The translations under genes and the position numbers were made by a program. The notes under the pieces are model-generated. The model was not told the DNA's origin, made no database searches, and worked only from the letters and a program-made list of their open reading frames with translations. Shown here in pieces: positions 9,201 to 15,221 of a stretch of DNA of 20,334 bases (position 1 is its first letter; each line of letters begins with the position of its first letter). The stretch comes from Zygnema circumcarinatum (lineage: Eukaryota > Streptophyta > Zygnematophyceae > Zygnematales > Zygnemataceae), in the NCBI GenBank assembly GCA_037447605.1, contig CM074816.1:1565650-1585983 (forward strand), in the 5' to 3' direction.

Positions 9201-10241
9201 TACATATGCAGACCCGGGATGAAGCTTGTTTGGTTTCTTTGTTCGTGTGTAACCTAAAAAGGTGAATTCATTGAGCACGAGAATTCGGCATTCGCTCGCC
9301 CGCCTGAAATGACAGCTAAAGGCAGGCAACCCTTGTGGCTGAAGACCAGAGCGAACTCCCCAGCCAATGCGAAGCCAGATTCCATCTGTGGGTGCCCTGT
9401 TTGAAGGCGGCAGGAAAAGCGGGCTCTCTCCCTCCCTCCCACCCTCCCTCATTCCCTCCCTCCCTTCCTCCCTGCCTGCTTGCTTGCATCCCTCCCAACT
9501 CCCTGCCTCCCTACATCCCCCCCTGCCTCCTCCCTCCCTGGCTGCCTCTCTGCCTCCCTGCCTCCCTGACTCCCTCCCTGCCTCCTTCCTCCCTGCCGGT
9601 TTCCCTGCTTCCCCGACCTCCTCCTTCCCTGCCTCCCTCCCTCCCTCCCTCCCACCCCCCCTCCTTCTCATATGGATTGTAAATGCGATCAGCTACTCTC
9701 AATCTAATTCGGTGATCGCAAGGAATAGAGCCGTAACGCGCTCACCCACATCGTCACCGAACGGAGCGACATACACGCCCGACCTGTCAGAGGAAGACGA
9801 GGGAGGGTACAAGGGAAAAGAGAGAGAGTTAGAGAGAGGGCTGAAACGGGTAGACCTTTTAGAAGTGTGGTTGCAGCGGAGTGAGGTCATTGCTGCGAAA
9901 AAATAGAGAGAGGGAGAGTAGGGAGAGGAGAAGAAGAGAGAGAGCATGCACCCGGCACCGGGAAAAATTATTTTTCCATTGTTGTCAATTTTCAGGGAAG
10001 TGATTGTGTGACTGAAGAAGGACATGGGCACGGGCATCGTCATGAGAGCACTCGTGCAATCGTCGCAGCGCTTTAACTTTGCATCGCCATTTTGAGGACC
10101 GTACGGAACCAAGTCCGCATCTGAGAGGGAGGCCGCAGGCAGCGGAAGAGAGAGACACGCGAGAGCCAGCAATGGCGGGAGAAGGAAGGGAAGGGACTCG
10201 GGCATCTCTCTCGCTCTCCTCCGTGACGCGACGCCAGCCAT
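111..10241 (-). CDS. Multidomain secreted protein NIDO-HRGP-LRR-EGF-papain-EGF (21 exons in window, 3' partial)
   Basis: Exons on the minus strand in transcript order: 10241-9952, 9783-9746, 8852-8678, 8365-8259, 8033-7875, 7560-7171, 6717-6583, 6221-6092, 5636-5553, 4878-4807, 4597-4526, 4319-4248, 3869-3798, 3583-3512, 3258-2906, 2687-2499, 2195-1969, 1701-1564, 1342-1123, 729-547, 287-111. All introns are GT-AG and all phases agree. The frame is open for 1037 codons until a TAA at 613-611 in exon 20; without it the window would encode at least 1118 residues. Predicted role: an extracellular, wall- or matrix-anchored cysteine protease with adhesion modules. The last donor (CCAG|GTCAG at 111/110) sends the gene beyond the left edge. 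The acceptors of exons 5 and 9 are the least certain. Introns longer than 300 bases contain only the repeats listed separately. I know of no named gene with this architecture. The domain calls are firm; the single-gene model rests on phase continuity and order, not on transcripts. Confidence 0.8.
547..729 (-). CDS. Exon 20: EGF-like exon carrying an in-frame TAA
   Basis: After splicing the exon reads DYDPCFTRNYASTVLMTTNG, PGTMNPCGNGVCTVNGSTN, stop (TAA, 613-611), then CRCSEGFVAVTNSDNSQTCA. All six EGF cysteines are present in spacing, three of them after the stop, and the stop falls on the variable residue just before Cys4 (compare TYACAC in exon 21 and PTCTC in exon 15). The flanking splice sites (GCAG|AC at 730/729 and CCAC|GTGGGT at 547/546) keep phase 1 on both sides, so skipping this 183-bp exon leaves the frame intact. 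It may be a recent nonsense change, a natural terminator, a skipped exon or a consensus error. Confidence 0.72.
1123..2687 (-). CDS. Exons 16-19: papain-family (C1A) cysteine protease domain
   Basis: Exons 2687-2499, 2195-1969, 1701-1564 and 1342-1123. The active-site segment VKDQGSC|SSCWVFSSISAIES is created by the exon 16/17 junction. Numbering from Met1 of the composite protein, the oxyanion Gln is 800, the catalytic Cys 806, the His 940 (NGVDHSVVVVGYD) and the Asn 960 (WIIRNSWGQNWGEQGYMRL). Spacing and flanking motifs match C1A peptidases, including QLLSC, GGWPQEALDYA and a QQPAIVNIEAS strand. The domain ends near GTCGINTLPALMPVVK. All catalytic residues are intact, so activity is expected. 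Only a short stub resembling the end of an I29 inhibitor propeptide (GFGLNTSLPITSYAKLNRYF) precedes it, instead of the usual roughly 60-residue prodomain. The usual GSCGSCW has Ser replacing the second Gly. Confidence 0.9.
2906..3258 (-). CDS. Exon 15: terminal LRRs, Cys-rich cap and EGF-like domain
   Basis: The exon begins SLAKNLLIGPIVFDFGLLED and SFDNNYFSGELSITVNGK, the last two degenerate LRRs. A capping segment follows (NPCVGFDNNCFADLDANC), then a Cys-rich run (VCNNFCNARQPQGAC) and an EGF-like core (GGNGYCSYNGSQPTCTCDIG with Tyr next, ending TNTC). The C-x-C and GY spacing is EGF-like. The 353-bp exon enters at phase 2, the LRR side, and leaves at phase 1, the side shared by the EGF and protease modules, so it is the adaptor between two exon classes. 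Its donor (TTTTTG|GTGAGG) is strong. Confidence 0.82.
3512..6221 (-). CDS. Exons 8-14: LRRNT cap and plant-type leucine-rich repeats
   Basis: Exon 8 (6221-6092) is a typical LRR N-terminal cap: VVALLEFKRAIANDVLSNWK, then CNWDGVGC, then KRVNKL. Exon 9 (5636-5553) gives LLPGGDL...LNGTISPSIGSLAALEEL. Exons 10-14 are each exactly 72 bp, phase 2 at both ends, one 24-residue repeat per exon: DLSNNKLSGVIPNTLGQL, TLSNNELTGVIPSSFSNL, SLSLNRLSGEIPTSFENL, NFGSNQLSGPIPASIGTL and RLSNNRFTGTIPTTFGGL, each followed by a short loop ending in Leu or Ile. The Leu-x-Gly-x-Ile-Pro signature is the plant-specific LRR class of receptor kinases and extensin-like LRX proteins. No kinase or transmembrane segment follows in the window. 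Exon 9 could instead start at 5657 (GAAG|TGCG), also in phase; the CAG at 5637 reads better against LRR caps. Confidence 0.88.
4879..5552 (-). other. Intron 9, no further content recognised
   Basis: This 674-base intron separates the first LRR exon from the 72-bp LRR exons. I searched both strands for another 72-bp LRR exon and found none. Exon 9 joins exon 10 in phase and in LRR register, so nothing seems to be missing. Confidence 0.5.
6583..7560 (-). CDS. Exons 6-7: hydroxyproline-rich (Ser-Pro5)n stalk
   Basis: Exon 6 (7560-7171, 129 whole codons) encodes GPPSPPPPLPP, then 11 SPPPPP units, one SPPPPS, 7 more SPPPPP units and SPPSP. Exon 7 (6717-6583) encodes a less regular Pro-rich run (TSPSLEPSPPPPPPSLRPP and onward, ending PLSTD). 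Both exons are phase 1 at each end. Ser-Pro4/5 repeats are the extensin-type substrate of plant prolyl hydroxylases and arabinosyl/galactosyl transferases and form a stiff polyproline II rod, so this should be a rigid spacer between the NIDO head and the LRR-protease part. The regular 18-bp DNA repeat leaves several other frames open on both strands; they are shadows. Confidence 0.85.
7180..7540. repeat. 18-bp tandem repeat (coding, about 19 units)
   Basis: The plus strand repeats ggcggcggtggaggagat, with a recurring variant in which gaggagat becomes gaggcgat. Each unit encodes one Ser-Pro5 block on the minus strand. One unit carries gacggcggt, producing the single SPPPPS block. The near-identity of units suggests recent expansion by slippage or unequal crossover, so the length is probably polymorphic. 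Confidence 0.9.
7875..10241 (-). CDS. Exons 1-5: signal peptide and NIDO (nidogen-like) domain
   Basis: Residues about 1-256 of the composite protein. Met1 (10241) and Met13 (10205-10203) are both possible starts; Met13 gives the cleaner signal peptide (MPESLPFLLPPLLALACLS, then LPLPAAS). The domain begins DLVPYGPQNGDAKLKRCDD and continues SLKIDNNGKIIFPGAG, VYVAPFGDDVD, GYVYYRMLNAS, GGLVVSYIGVP, NTFQVWLAWDS and EAGYADGNNYLNLF, and closes at SGKWCFRISGD. These match the NIDO landmarks in order (PYG..GD, NNNG.I.F, APFWADVD, VYYR, VV.W..V, NTFQ.VLA, QAGF..GDG, G.W.FRI). Two of them, DDV-D and Q-STTNKLNTFQ, appear only after splicing, which supports the junctions. Exon 5's acceptor (GAG|TA at 8034/8033) has a poor pyrimidine tract and was chosen because it alone keeps phase. 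In animals NIDO occurs in extracellular adhesion proteins such as nidogen and tectorin. Confidence 0.82.
9046..9160. repeat. Purine (GGGAGG) low-complexity tract in intron 2
   Basis: Plus-strand G-rich tract with several GGGAGGGAGGGAGGG runs, interrupted by a short CT-rich break near 9080-9100. In the transcript sense of the left-hand gene it is pyrimidine-rich. It has quadruplex potential on the plus strand. Confidence 0.8.
9425..9662. repeat. Pyrimidine (CCCTCC/CTGCCT) low-complexity tract in intron 2
   Basis: Plus-strand CCCTCC/CTGCCTCC tract of about 240 bp in the same intron as the purine tract at 9046-9160, hence complementary to it. Long open frames here (Pro/Leu/Ser-only or Gly/Arg-only) have no other support. 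Confidence 0.85.
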
Positions 10242-11001
10242 GGAGGACTCTCCGGAGCTCCCGGACTCGTCGGACGCAGCTGTCAGCCGCGACCTCCAAA
10301 AACCTTAAAACCCCCAAACCTGTAAAGTCAACGAAAGGGGCGATCTGACCGTCAGCCGGCGGGGGCGGTGGCAGTTAAAACCGTTGCCACTGTACGGCAT
10401 TGTGGCTCCGTTCTATGCTCCCAGTACCGTGGTCCAGTGAAAGTGACGTCATGGAGACGGGACGTGAGCGTGGCCGTACGGACAGGTCATCGCGCAACGA
10501 CAGCATGGAAGGGTTGCGGGATGTGACGTGGCATGACACGATTTTGACAGTTGACCTATTGGTTTGTACATTTTCTTTAATCGACCCGATTTGTTGGTAT
10601 ACGGTATCCCCCCTATTAATATTTTCCACCCTAGTACTTGAATTAAGCAAGAAATTCGCCCTGATTTTGAGGAAACCACTATTTGTACGGAAAGTCTGTG
10701 TTGTTAACCTTACCTGTCCTATTTTTCAATACAAAATCTGTTAATCGAAACGGGTTTCGAGCATGGGTCACGCTATGCCGCTGTACGGTAATTACAGAAA
10801 GTATCTCCAACCCGTACGGTATATATTTGGCACCAATAGGAGTTCGTGTAGTTAAATGTACGGCACCAATAGGAGCCCGCCAGGAGGCCATGGGCCTCTG
10901 TACAGTACAGAGAGACACGGACTACCTTATATTTTCAAATTCCAAGATTTTCGCCCAATATTTGCCGAAACCATGGCGAAAATATTAGGGGAGGTTAAGG
11001 T
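10242..11001 (-). promoter_or_regulatory. Upstream region of the NIDO-papain gene, with GTACGG clusters
   Basis: About 760 bases upstream of the first ATG, without a supported gene. The hexamer GTACGG occurs six times between about 10390 and 10865. A 14-bp direct repeat (ggcaccaataggag, containing CCAAT) lies at 10829-10842 and 10862-10875, 33 bp apart. No clear TATA element or transcription start was identified. The promoter assignment is by position only. Confidence 0.35.
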
Positions 11002-11275
11002 AGTTTCTTCCAATTCACTCGAGTTTCTTCAATCGACCCGATTTGGTTCGTACAGTTTCTTTCAATTCACCCGATTGGTTCGTATAGTTTCTTCTGATTC
11101 ATCCGATTGTTCGTACACTTTCTTCAATCGACTCGGTTGGTTCGTTCAGTTTCTTCCAATTCACCCGATTGGTTACAGTTTCTTGCAATTCACTCGATTG
11201 GTTTTTACAGTTTTTTCATTCGACCCGATTGGTTGGTACAGTTTCTTCCAATGCACCCAATTAGTTCGTACTGAT
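11002..11275. repeat. 31-33 bp tandem repeat array rich in CCAAT/ATTGG
   Basis: About nine imperfect units, roughly ttcttccaattcacccgatt followed by ggttcgtacagt. At least seven CCAAT or ATTGG pentamers occur in the array. A further related copy lies near 10546-10602 (cctattggtttgtacatttt, then cgacccgatttgttggtata). It lies about 0.8-1.0 kb upstream of the left gene's start codon. Confidence 0.85.
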
Positions 11276-11747
11276 TTCTATGCTGTACGATGTTTTTGTT
11301 ACGTTCCGTTCAACGGCGGCTGTGCATGCAGCGGAGTTGACTCTCTCTGTTAACTGATGATGAGGCTTCAATGTAGAATGATGTTTGATTGAACTCACGA
11401 TGGCAAGGCCATCAAATGTACATGGATAAAATCGACATAGGGAACCAAAAGAAGCGGTCACAATGGACATAAGGACAAAGAGAAAGCCTCGAAACGGAAA
11501 CCAACTTCTAGGCTCAACAACACGGCACTAGAAGCAGCCACGCAGGTCGCCAATGTGGGGCGCAGTACGCGCAGAACCTTTAATGCCAAAATTGCCTCTG
11601 ACCTTCGATGCCATGAGCCAATCGAAACTGGCCACGTCAACGTCGATCTCGCTCGTTGCGGCTTGTTTTCATGACAGGCGAAAGAAGAGAAGGGAGGATG
11701 TGGCATTGGTCTCACGTTGGCGATGATGCATCATGCCATCACAAATG
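11276..11747. other. Intergenic stretch, no gene recognised
   Basis: No frame here shows a recognisable domain or splice-consistent exon. The segment atgatgcatcat near 11723-11734 is a perfect 12-bp palindrome. A short cacgatggcaaggccatcaa motif near 11397-11416 resembles a motif in intron 6 (7031-7052). Confidence 0.4.
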
Positions 11748-11802
11748 CCCCATGATGATGTTGTTCATGTTTTGTTTATACATGAACAACATCATCATGG
11801 GG
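11748..11802. repeat. Perfect 22-bp inverted repeat (hairpin, 11-nt loop)
   Basis: Left arm 11748-11769 (begins ccccatgatgatg, ends ttcatg), loop 11770-11780 (ttttgtttata), right arm 11781-11802. All 22 pairs match. The arms have mixed composition, so this is not a by-product of simple repeats. It could be a small foldback element or a hairpin RNA. Confidence 0.9.
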
Positions 11803-12336
11803 AACCATGAGGAACAATAGGACCAAAAGGCAAAAGTGCTCTCGATGGAGGCAGCGAAGCAGAAGTGGGGGAGGGAGCAACTTCTGATAGTTAGTAAAAA
11901 TAAAACTGAAGTTGAAGAAATTTTATCTTTAATTCTGACAACTAATCCTAATAACTATATCTTTTCGTACAATCAAAATTCAGAATTTAGGCAACAATAG
12001 CTCTGGGAGATGATGCTCTCCGACATGGGACAAGACCACGACACGTGGCAGAAATGGTTGAGGATCGTAATGTTTGTCCTTTAGGGACGGGATCGGATAC
12101 GCACATGGAAAATCTCGAGAATGATGAACATACTGTATATATTTTGTCGTTTATAGGTAGGTGTACTACTTGACTTTCAAACCGGGCACTACCTGACGGC
12201 CACAGTCCGCCTATCCGGCGGCAGGCACCGACATTTTGGGAACGCCGAATCTTCAGGATTTCCTAGAACGACAAAGGATAAGATACGGTCAACCAACGTA
12301 AAGATCCACTAGTGCACGTGGCGGTCAATAATGCAA
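11803..12336. other. Intergenic stretch, no gene recognised
   Basis: AT-rich sequence around 11880-12000, then mixed sequence. It holds one copy each of two short direct repeats that recur beyond the transposon: TGGAAAATCTCGAGA (12106-12120) and CACGTGGCGGTCAA (12315-12328). No coding signal was seen. Confidence 0.4.
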
Positions 12337-12344
12337 TCAAAATA
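12337..12344. repeat. Target-site duplication, left copy
   Basis: Octamer tcaaaata directly abutting the left inverted repeat; identical to 14624-14631. Confidence 0.85.
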
Positions 12345-12484
12345 GGAGAACTATATACCCCCCCCCCTTTTTGGTTATCCCGCCACTGTTTTTTTGAAAT
12401 CCGACCCTCCCATTTCGGCTATTCTGCCCCCTGTTTTGAAATATCCGGCCCCCCCCATTTTGGATATTCCCCCCCCCCCCCGTT
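12345..12484. repeat. Left terminal inverted repeat with subterminal C-run/TTTT modules
   Basis: The outer roughly 87 bp pair with 14537-14623. Further in the left end reads C-run, TTTT, then GGTTATCC, GAAATCCG, CGGCTATT, GAAATATCC or GGATATTCC, repeated about every 25-30 bp. The same modules occur at the right end in a different order. Confidence 0.8.
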
Positions 12485-12509
12485 TTCTCCTTTCACACAT
12501 CAGCGCAAC

Positions 12510-13125
12510 GTTCGAGAGAGAGAGCAACGGAGAAAGAGAGTGAGCAGAGGAGTGAGAGCAAAGGAGAGAGAGACTAGAGTAGAGAGCACAAGAGAGAGCA
12601 AAGGAGAGAGAGATAATGAGCAGAGGAGAGAGAGTAGAGGAGAGAAAGACTAGAGTAGAGAGAGCAAAGGGGAGAGAAACTAGAGGAGAGAGCAAAGGAG
12701 AGAGAGATAATGAGCAGAGGAGAGAGAGTAGAGGAGAGAAAGACTAGAGGAGAGAGAGCAGAGGAGAGAGACTACAGGAGAGAGCAAAGGAGAGAGAAGA
12801 GAGAGAGAGAGCAAAGGAGCGAGAGCCGAGGAGAGAGAGTATAGAGGAGAGAGAAAGAGCAAAGGAGTGAGAGTAGAGGAGAGAGAGACTAGAGGAAAGA
12901 GCAAAGGAGAGAGAGAATGAGCAGAGGAGAAAGCAAAGGAGAGAGAGAGAGTGAGTAGAGGAGTGAGAGCAAAGGAGAGAGAGACTAGAGGAGAGAGCAC
13001 AGGAGAGAGCAAAGGAGAGAGAGAGAATGAGCAGAGGAGAGAGAGTAGAGGAGAGAAAGACTAGAGGAGAGAGAGCAGAGGAGAGAGAGAGAGAGAAAGA
13101 GAGAGAGAGAAGAGAGAGCGAGCAA
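12510..13125. repeat. GAGAGA-type tandem repeats inside the transposon
   Basis: About 600 bp of gagagagag with recurring phrases such as atgagcaggagagag-like blocks and agagaaagactagag. A longer block (gagcagaggagagagagtag, then aggagagaaagacta) recurs near 12617, 12711 and 13027, indicating a higher-order repeat. Open frames on either strand are low-complexity only. Confidence 0.85.
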
Positions 13126-13155
13126 GCAAGCCAACCATTACATCATGACAGAGCT

Positions 13156-13554
13156 TCACACCCACCAAAAGAAAAAGGGATAAAAAGAGAATAAATTTTT
13201 TTGTGCCATCTCCCGAACACATTCCTTCTCGTGAATGTCTAAGCGCCTTTTCTCAGCATACCCAGTGGAAATGACGTGGTTGTGCTCTTCAACGACAGAT
13301 TTTACAGCCCACATGTCCTTCTTCTTGGAAAACGTCGCCCTAATCTCGAAAGGGCAATTTTTCAAGCGGCTGGAAGTATTCCTCTTCTTACTACTCTCTT
13401 CCAGACCTCTGTCCTCGTAGGTCCCCCCGCTAAAGCATTGCAGGTAGAGTCGGCGGCTATCGCTATGCTTGCCGATCTTGATGTGAAATCCTTCCTTCTT
13501 GTAGTGCTTGGTCAAGACTTGTACAAGCTCATCGCGAGTCTTATACTCAGTCAT
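13156..13554 (-). CDS. FAR1/MULE-type zinc-finger domain protein fragment inside the transposon
   Basis: The 132-residue frame starts [20 protein letters not shown] and continues [47 protein letters not shown], then [17 protein letters not shown]. The ordered Y..GF.I, C..GG.Y, S..NCPF.I, W.V and HNH elements match the FAR1 DNA-binding domain (WRKY-GCM1-type C2H2 finger) at the N-terminus of Mutator-like transposases. Candidate zinc ligands are the Cys of LQC, the Cys of NCPF and the two His of HNH. After about residue 120 the frame runs into unrelated sequence ([11 protein letters not shown]) and stops, with no DDE domain following. It is therefore a decayed or truncated transposase N-terminus, or a captured FAR1-like fragment. 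A pyrimidine-rich leader (14470-13565 on the minus strand) precedes the ATG. Confidence 0.72.
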   Translation of the reverse strand: MTEYKTRDELVQVLTKHYKKEGFHIKIGKHSDSRRLYLQCFSGGTYEDRGLEESSKKRNTSSRLKNCPFEIRATFSKKKDMWAVKSVVEEHNHVISTGYAEKRRLDIHEKECVREMAQKNLFSFYPFFFWWV

Positions 13555-13564
13555 TTGTGTGGAG

Positions 13565-14470
13565 ATTGCAAACCGAGAGGAAGAAGGGAAGGGAGAGGTG
13601 GGCAGGGGAGGGGAGGGGTGGGCAGGGGAGGGAGGGAGGGAGGAGCAGGGAGGAGGGAGGGAGGGTGGAGGCAGGGGAGGGAGGGAGGGGTGGAGCAGGG
13701 GAGGGAGGGAGGGAGGGAGCAGGGGAGGAGGGAGGGAGGGGGGGAGGGGAGGGAGGGAGGTGGGCAGGGGAGGGGAGGGAGGGAGGGGTGGGCAGGGGAG
13801 GGAGGAGGGAGGGAGGGCAGGGGAGGGGAGGGGAGGGTGGAGCAGGGGAGGGAGGGAGGGAGGGAGGGAGGAGGAGGGAGGGAGGGAGAGGGAGGGAGGA
13901 GGGAGGGAGGGAGGGAGGGAGGGAGGGAGGGAGGGAGGGAGGAGGAGGGAGGGAGGAGGGAGGAGGGAGGGAGGGAGGGAGGGAGGGAGGGGAGGGGAGG
14001 GAGGGGCGGGGTGGGCAGGGGAGGGGGGGAGGGAAGGGGAGGGGAGGGGAGGGTGCGCAGGGGAGGGAGGGAGGGGTGGGCAGGGGAGGGAGGGAGGGGT
14101 GCGCAGGGGAGGGGAGGGGAGGGGTGGGCAGGGGAGGGAGGGAGGGAGGGAGGGAGGGGAGGGAGGGAGGGGCGGGGTGGGCAGGGGAGGGGGGGCGAGA
14201 GGGGTGCGCAGGGGAGGGGAGGGGAGGGGTGGGCAGGAGGGGAGGGAGGGGTGCGCAGGGGAGGGGAGGGAGGGGTGGCAGGGGAGGGGAGGGGAGGGGA
14301 GGGGAGGGGAGGGGAGGGGAGGGAGGGGCGGGGTGGGCAGGGGAGGGGAGGGAGGGGAGGGGAGGGAGGGGTGGGCAGGGGAGGGGAGGGGAGGAGGGAG
14401 GAGGGAGGGAGGAGGAGGGGAGGGGAGGAGGAGGGAGGGAGGGCGGAGGAGGGGAGGGTAGAGGACGGGA
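13565..14470. repeat. GGGAGG/GGGCAGGGGAGG minisatellite inside the transposon
   Basis: About 900 bp of plus-strand purines punctuated by ggggtgggcaggggaggg or ggggtgcgcaggggaggg blocks. Three plus-strand frames and one minus-strand frame stay open for more than 300 codons only because the repeat lacks stop codons. It has strong quadruplex potential on the plus strand. Confidence 0.9.
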
Positions 14471-14479
14471 GGGGCGGGA

Positions 14480-14623
14480 AAGAAATATTCAAAACAGGGG
14501 GGCGATCTCCTCCCGAAATATCCAAAATGGGGGAGGGGGGCAGAATAGCCGAAATGCGAGGGTCGGATTTCAAAAAAACAGTGGCGGGATAACCAAGAAA
14601 AGGGGGGCGGTATATAGTTCTCC
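14480..14623. repeat. Right terminal inverted repeat
   Basis: Reverse complement of the left end over 14537-14623, with a few substitutions and changes in C-run length. Inward of that the modules (ATTTTGGATATTT, CTGTTTTGAATATTTC in reverse complement) are rearranged relative to the left end. Confidence 0.8.
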
Positions 14624-14631
14624 TCAAAATA
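14624..14631. repeat. Target-site duplication, right copy
   Basis: Octamer tcaaaata directly abutting the right inverted repeat; identical to 12337-12344. Confidence 0.85.
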
Positions 14632-14989
14632 TTACAAATTTATTGATTTGCAGCCTCTAAGCCAATTAAGATCTCTTGTAACCACGTGGCGGTCAACAAT
14701 TCGTCAGAAAGAATCCACACGATTCTAAAGCAATCCTAAAAGTATTGGAAAATCTCGAGATTCTACAGATTGAGTTGATCCTCTTACCTCCGTACCGTAA
14801 CAGCTTCTGAACTAACATTAACCCTGGCGGGACCGGCGGGTTGATCCTGGCACCTGGACCTCACCCGCCGTCCGTACCAACCGCCCTCAGGTGGCGACAA
14901 ACAAATTCGGTGGGCCTCCCTCCCTCCCAAAGGGAACTTGCGGCCTCCCGTGGCCCTGCATCCCTCCCTCCCTCTCGTTCGAGTATACG
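14632..14989. other. Intergenic stretch between transposon and GT90 gene
   Basis: No coding signal seen. It contains second copies of CACGTGGCGGTCAA (14683-14696) and TGGAAAATCTCGAGA (14746-14760), also found left of the transposon, and CCCTCC-rich patches at 14916-14975. Confidence 0.4.
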
Positions 14990-15125
14990 GTCTAGGGTTT
15001 AAGGGTTAAGGTTAAAGGATTAGGGTTTGAGGATTAAGGTTCAAGGATTAAGGTTCAAGGATTAAGGTTCAAGGATTAGGGTTGAAGGATTAGGGTTTGC
15101 TGGGAGAGGGTTTAAGGTTGAGGGG
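14990..15125. repeat. Degenerate telomere-like (TTTAGGG-related) 14-bp array
   Basis: Repeated aaggattaagg, ttcaaggattaaggttcaag and attagggttt elements with a period near 14 bp, twice the TTTAGGG heptamer, starting gtctagggtttaagggttaa. It lies about 560-690 bp upstream of the GT90 start codon. Single TTTAGGG motifs recur in introns of that gene. Confidence 0.75.
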
Positions 15126-15221
15126 TTTTGTAGCGGTATGGGTTCTCCCAGGAGCCATGCAAGCGCATCATGCATGAGCAGGGAGGCATGGCGGTGTGCG
15201 TAGCCATTCATTTTTTAAAGC

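Larger units (their letters stand above)
12345..14623. mobile_element. Mutator-like (MULE-type) DNA transposon with TIRs and 8-bp TSD
   Basis: Both ends begin GGAGAACTATATACC in inverted orientation (12345 onward and 14623 backward). The first roughly 87 bp are nearly identical, sharing GGTTATCCCGCCACTG, GAAATCCGACCCTC and CATTTCGGCTATTCTGCCCC. Immediately outside, tcaaaata stands at 12337-12344 and again at 14624-14631, an exact 8-bp target-site duplication. Inside are a FAR1-type zinc-finger frame on the minus strand and two very long low-complexity tracts. FAR1 domains belong to Mutator-like transposases and their domesticated relatives, and MULEs make 8-11 bp duplications. No DDE catalytic core or SWIM finger was seen, so the copy is probably non-autonomous. 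Confidence 0.85.

Noticed and set aside
9189-9906. Pro/Ser/Leu-rich and Gly/Arg-rich frames
   Set aside because: Low-complexity intronic tract with no domain; the real exon 9746-9783 lies in another frame.
11002-11275. CRISPR array
   Set aside because: Repeat units are imperfect and contiguous without unique spacers, and the window is eukaryotic.
12375-13012. Ser/Leu-rich minus-strand frames over the GAGAGA tract
   Set aside because: Simple-repeat translations with no domain or splice support.
13276-14660. Several plus- and minus-strand open frames of 300-440 codons
   Set aside because: They translate the GGGAGG minisatellite into Gly/Arg/Glu or Pro/Ser/Leu only; openness follows from absence of stop triplets in the repeat.
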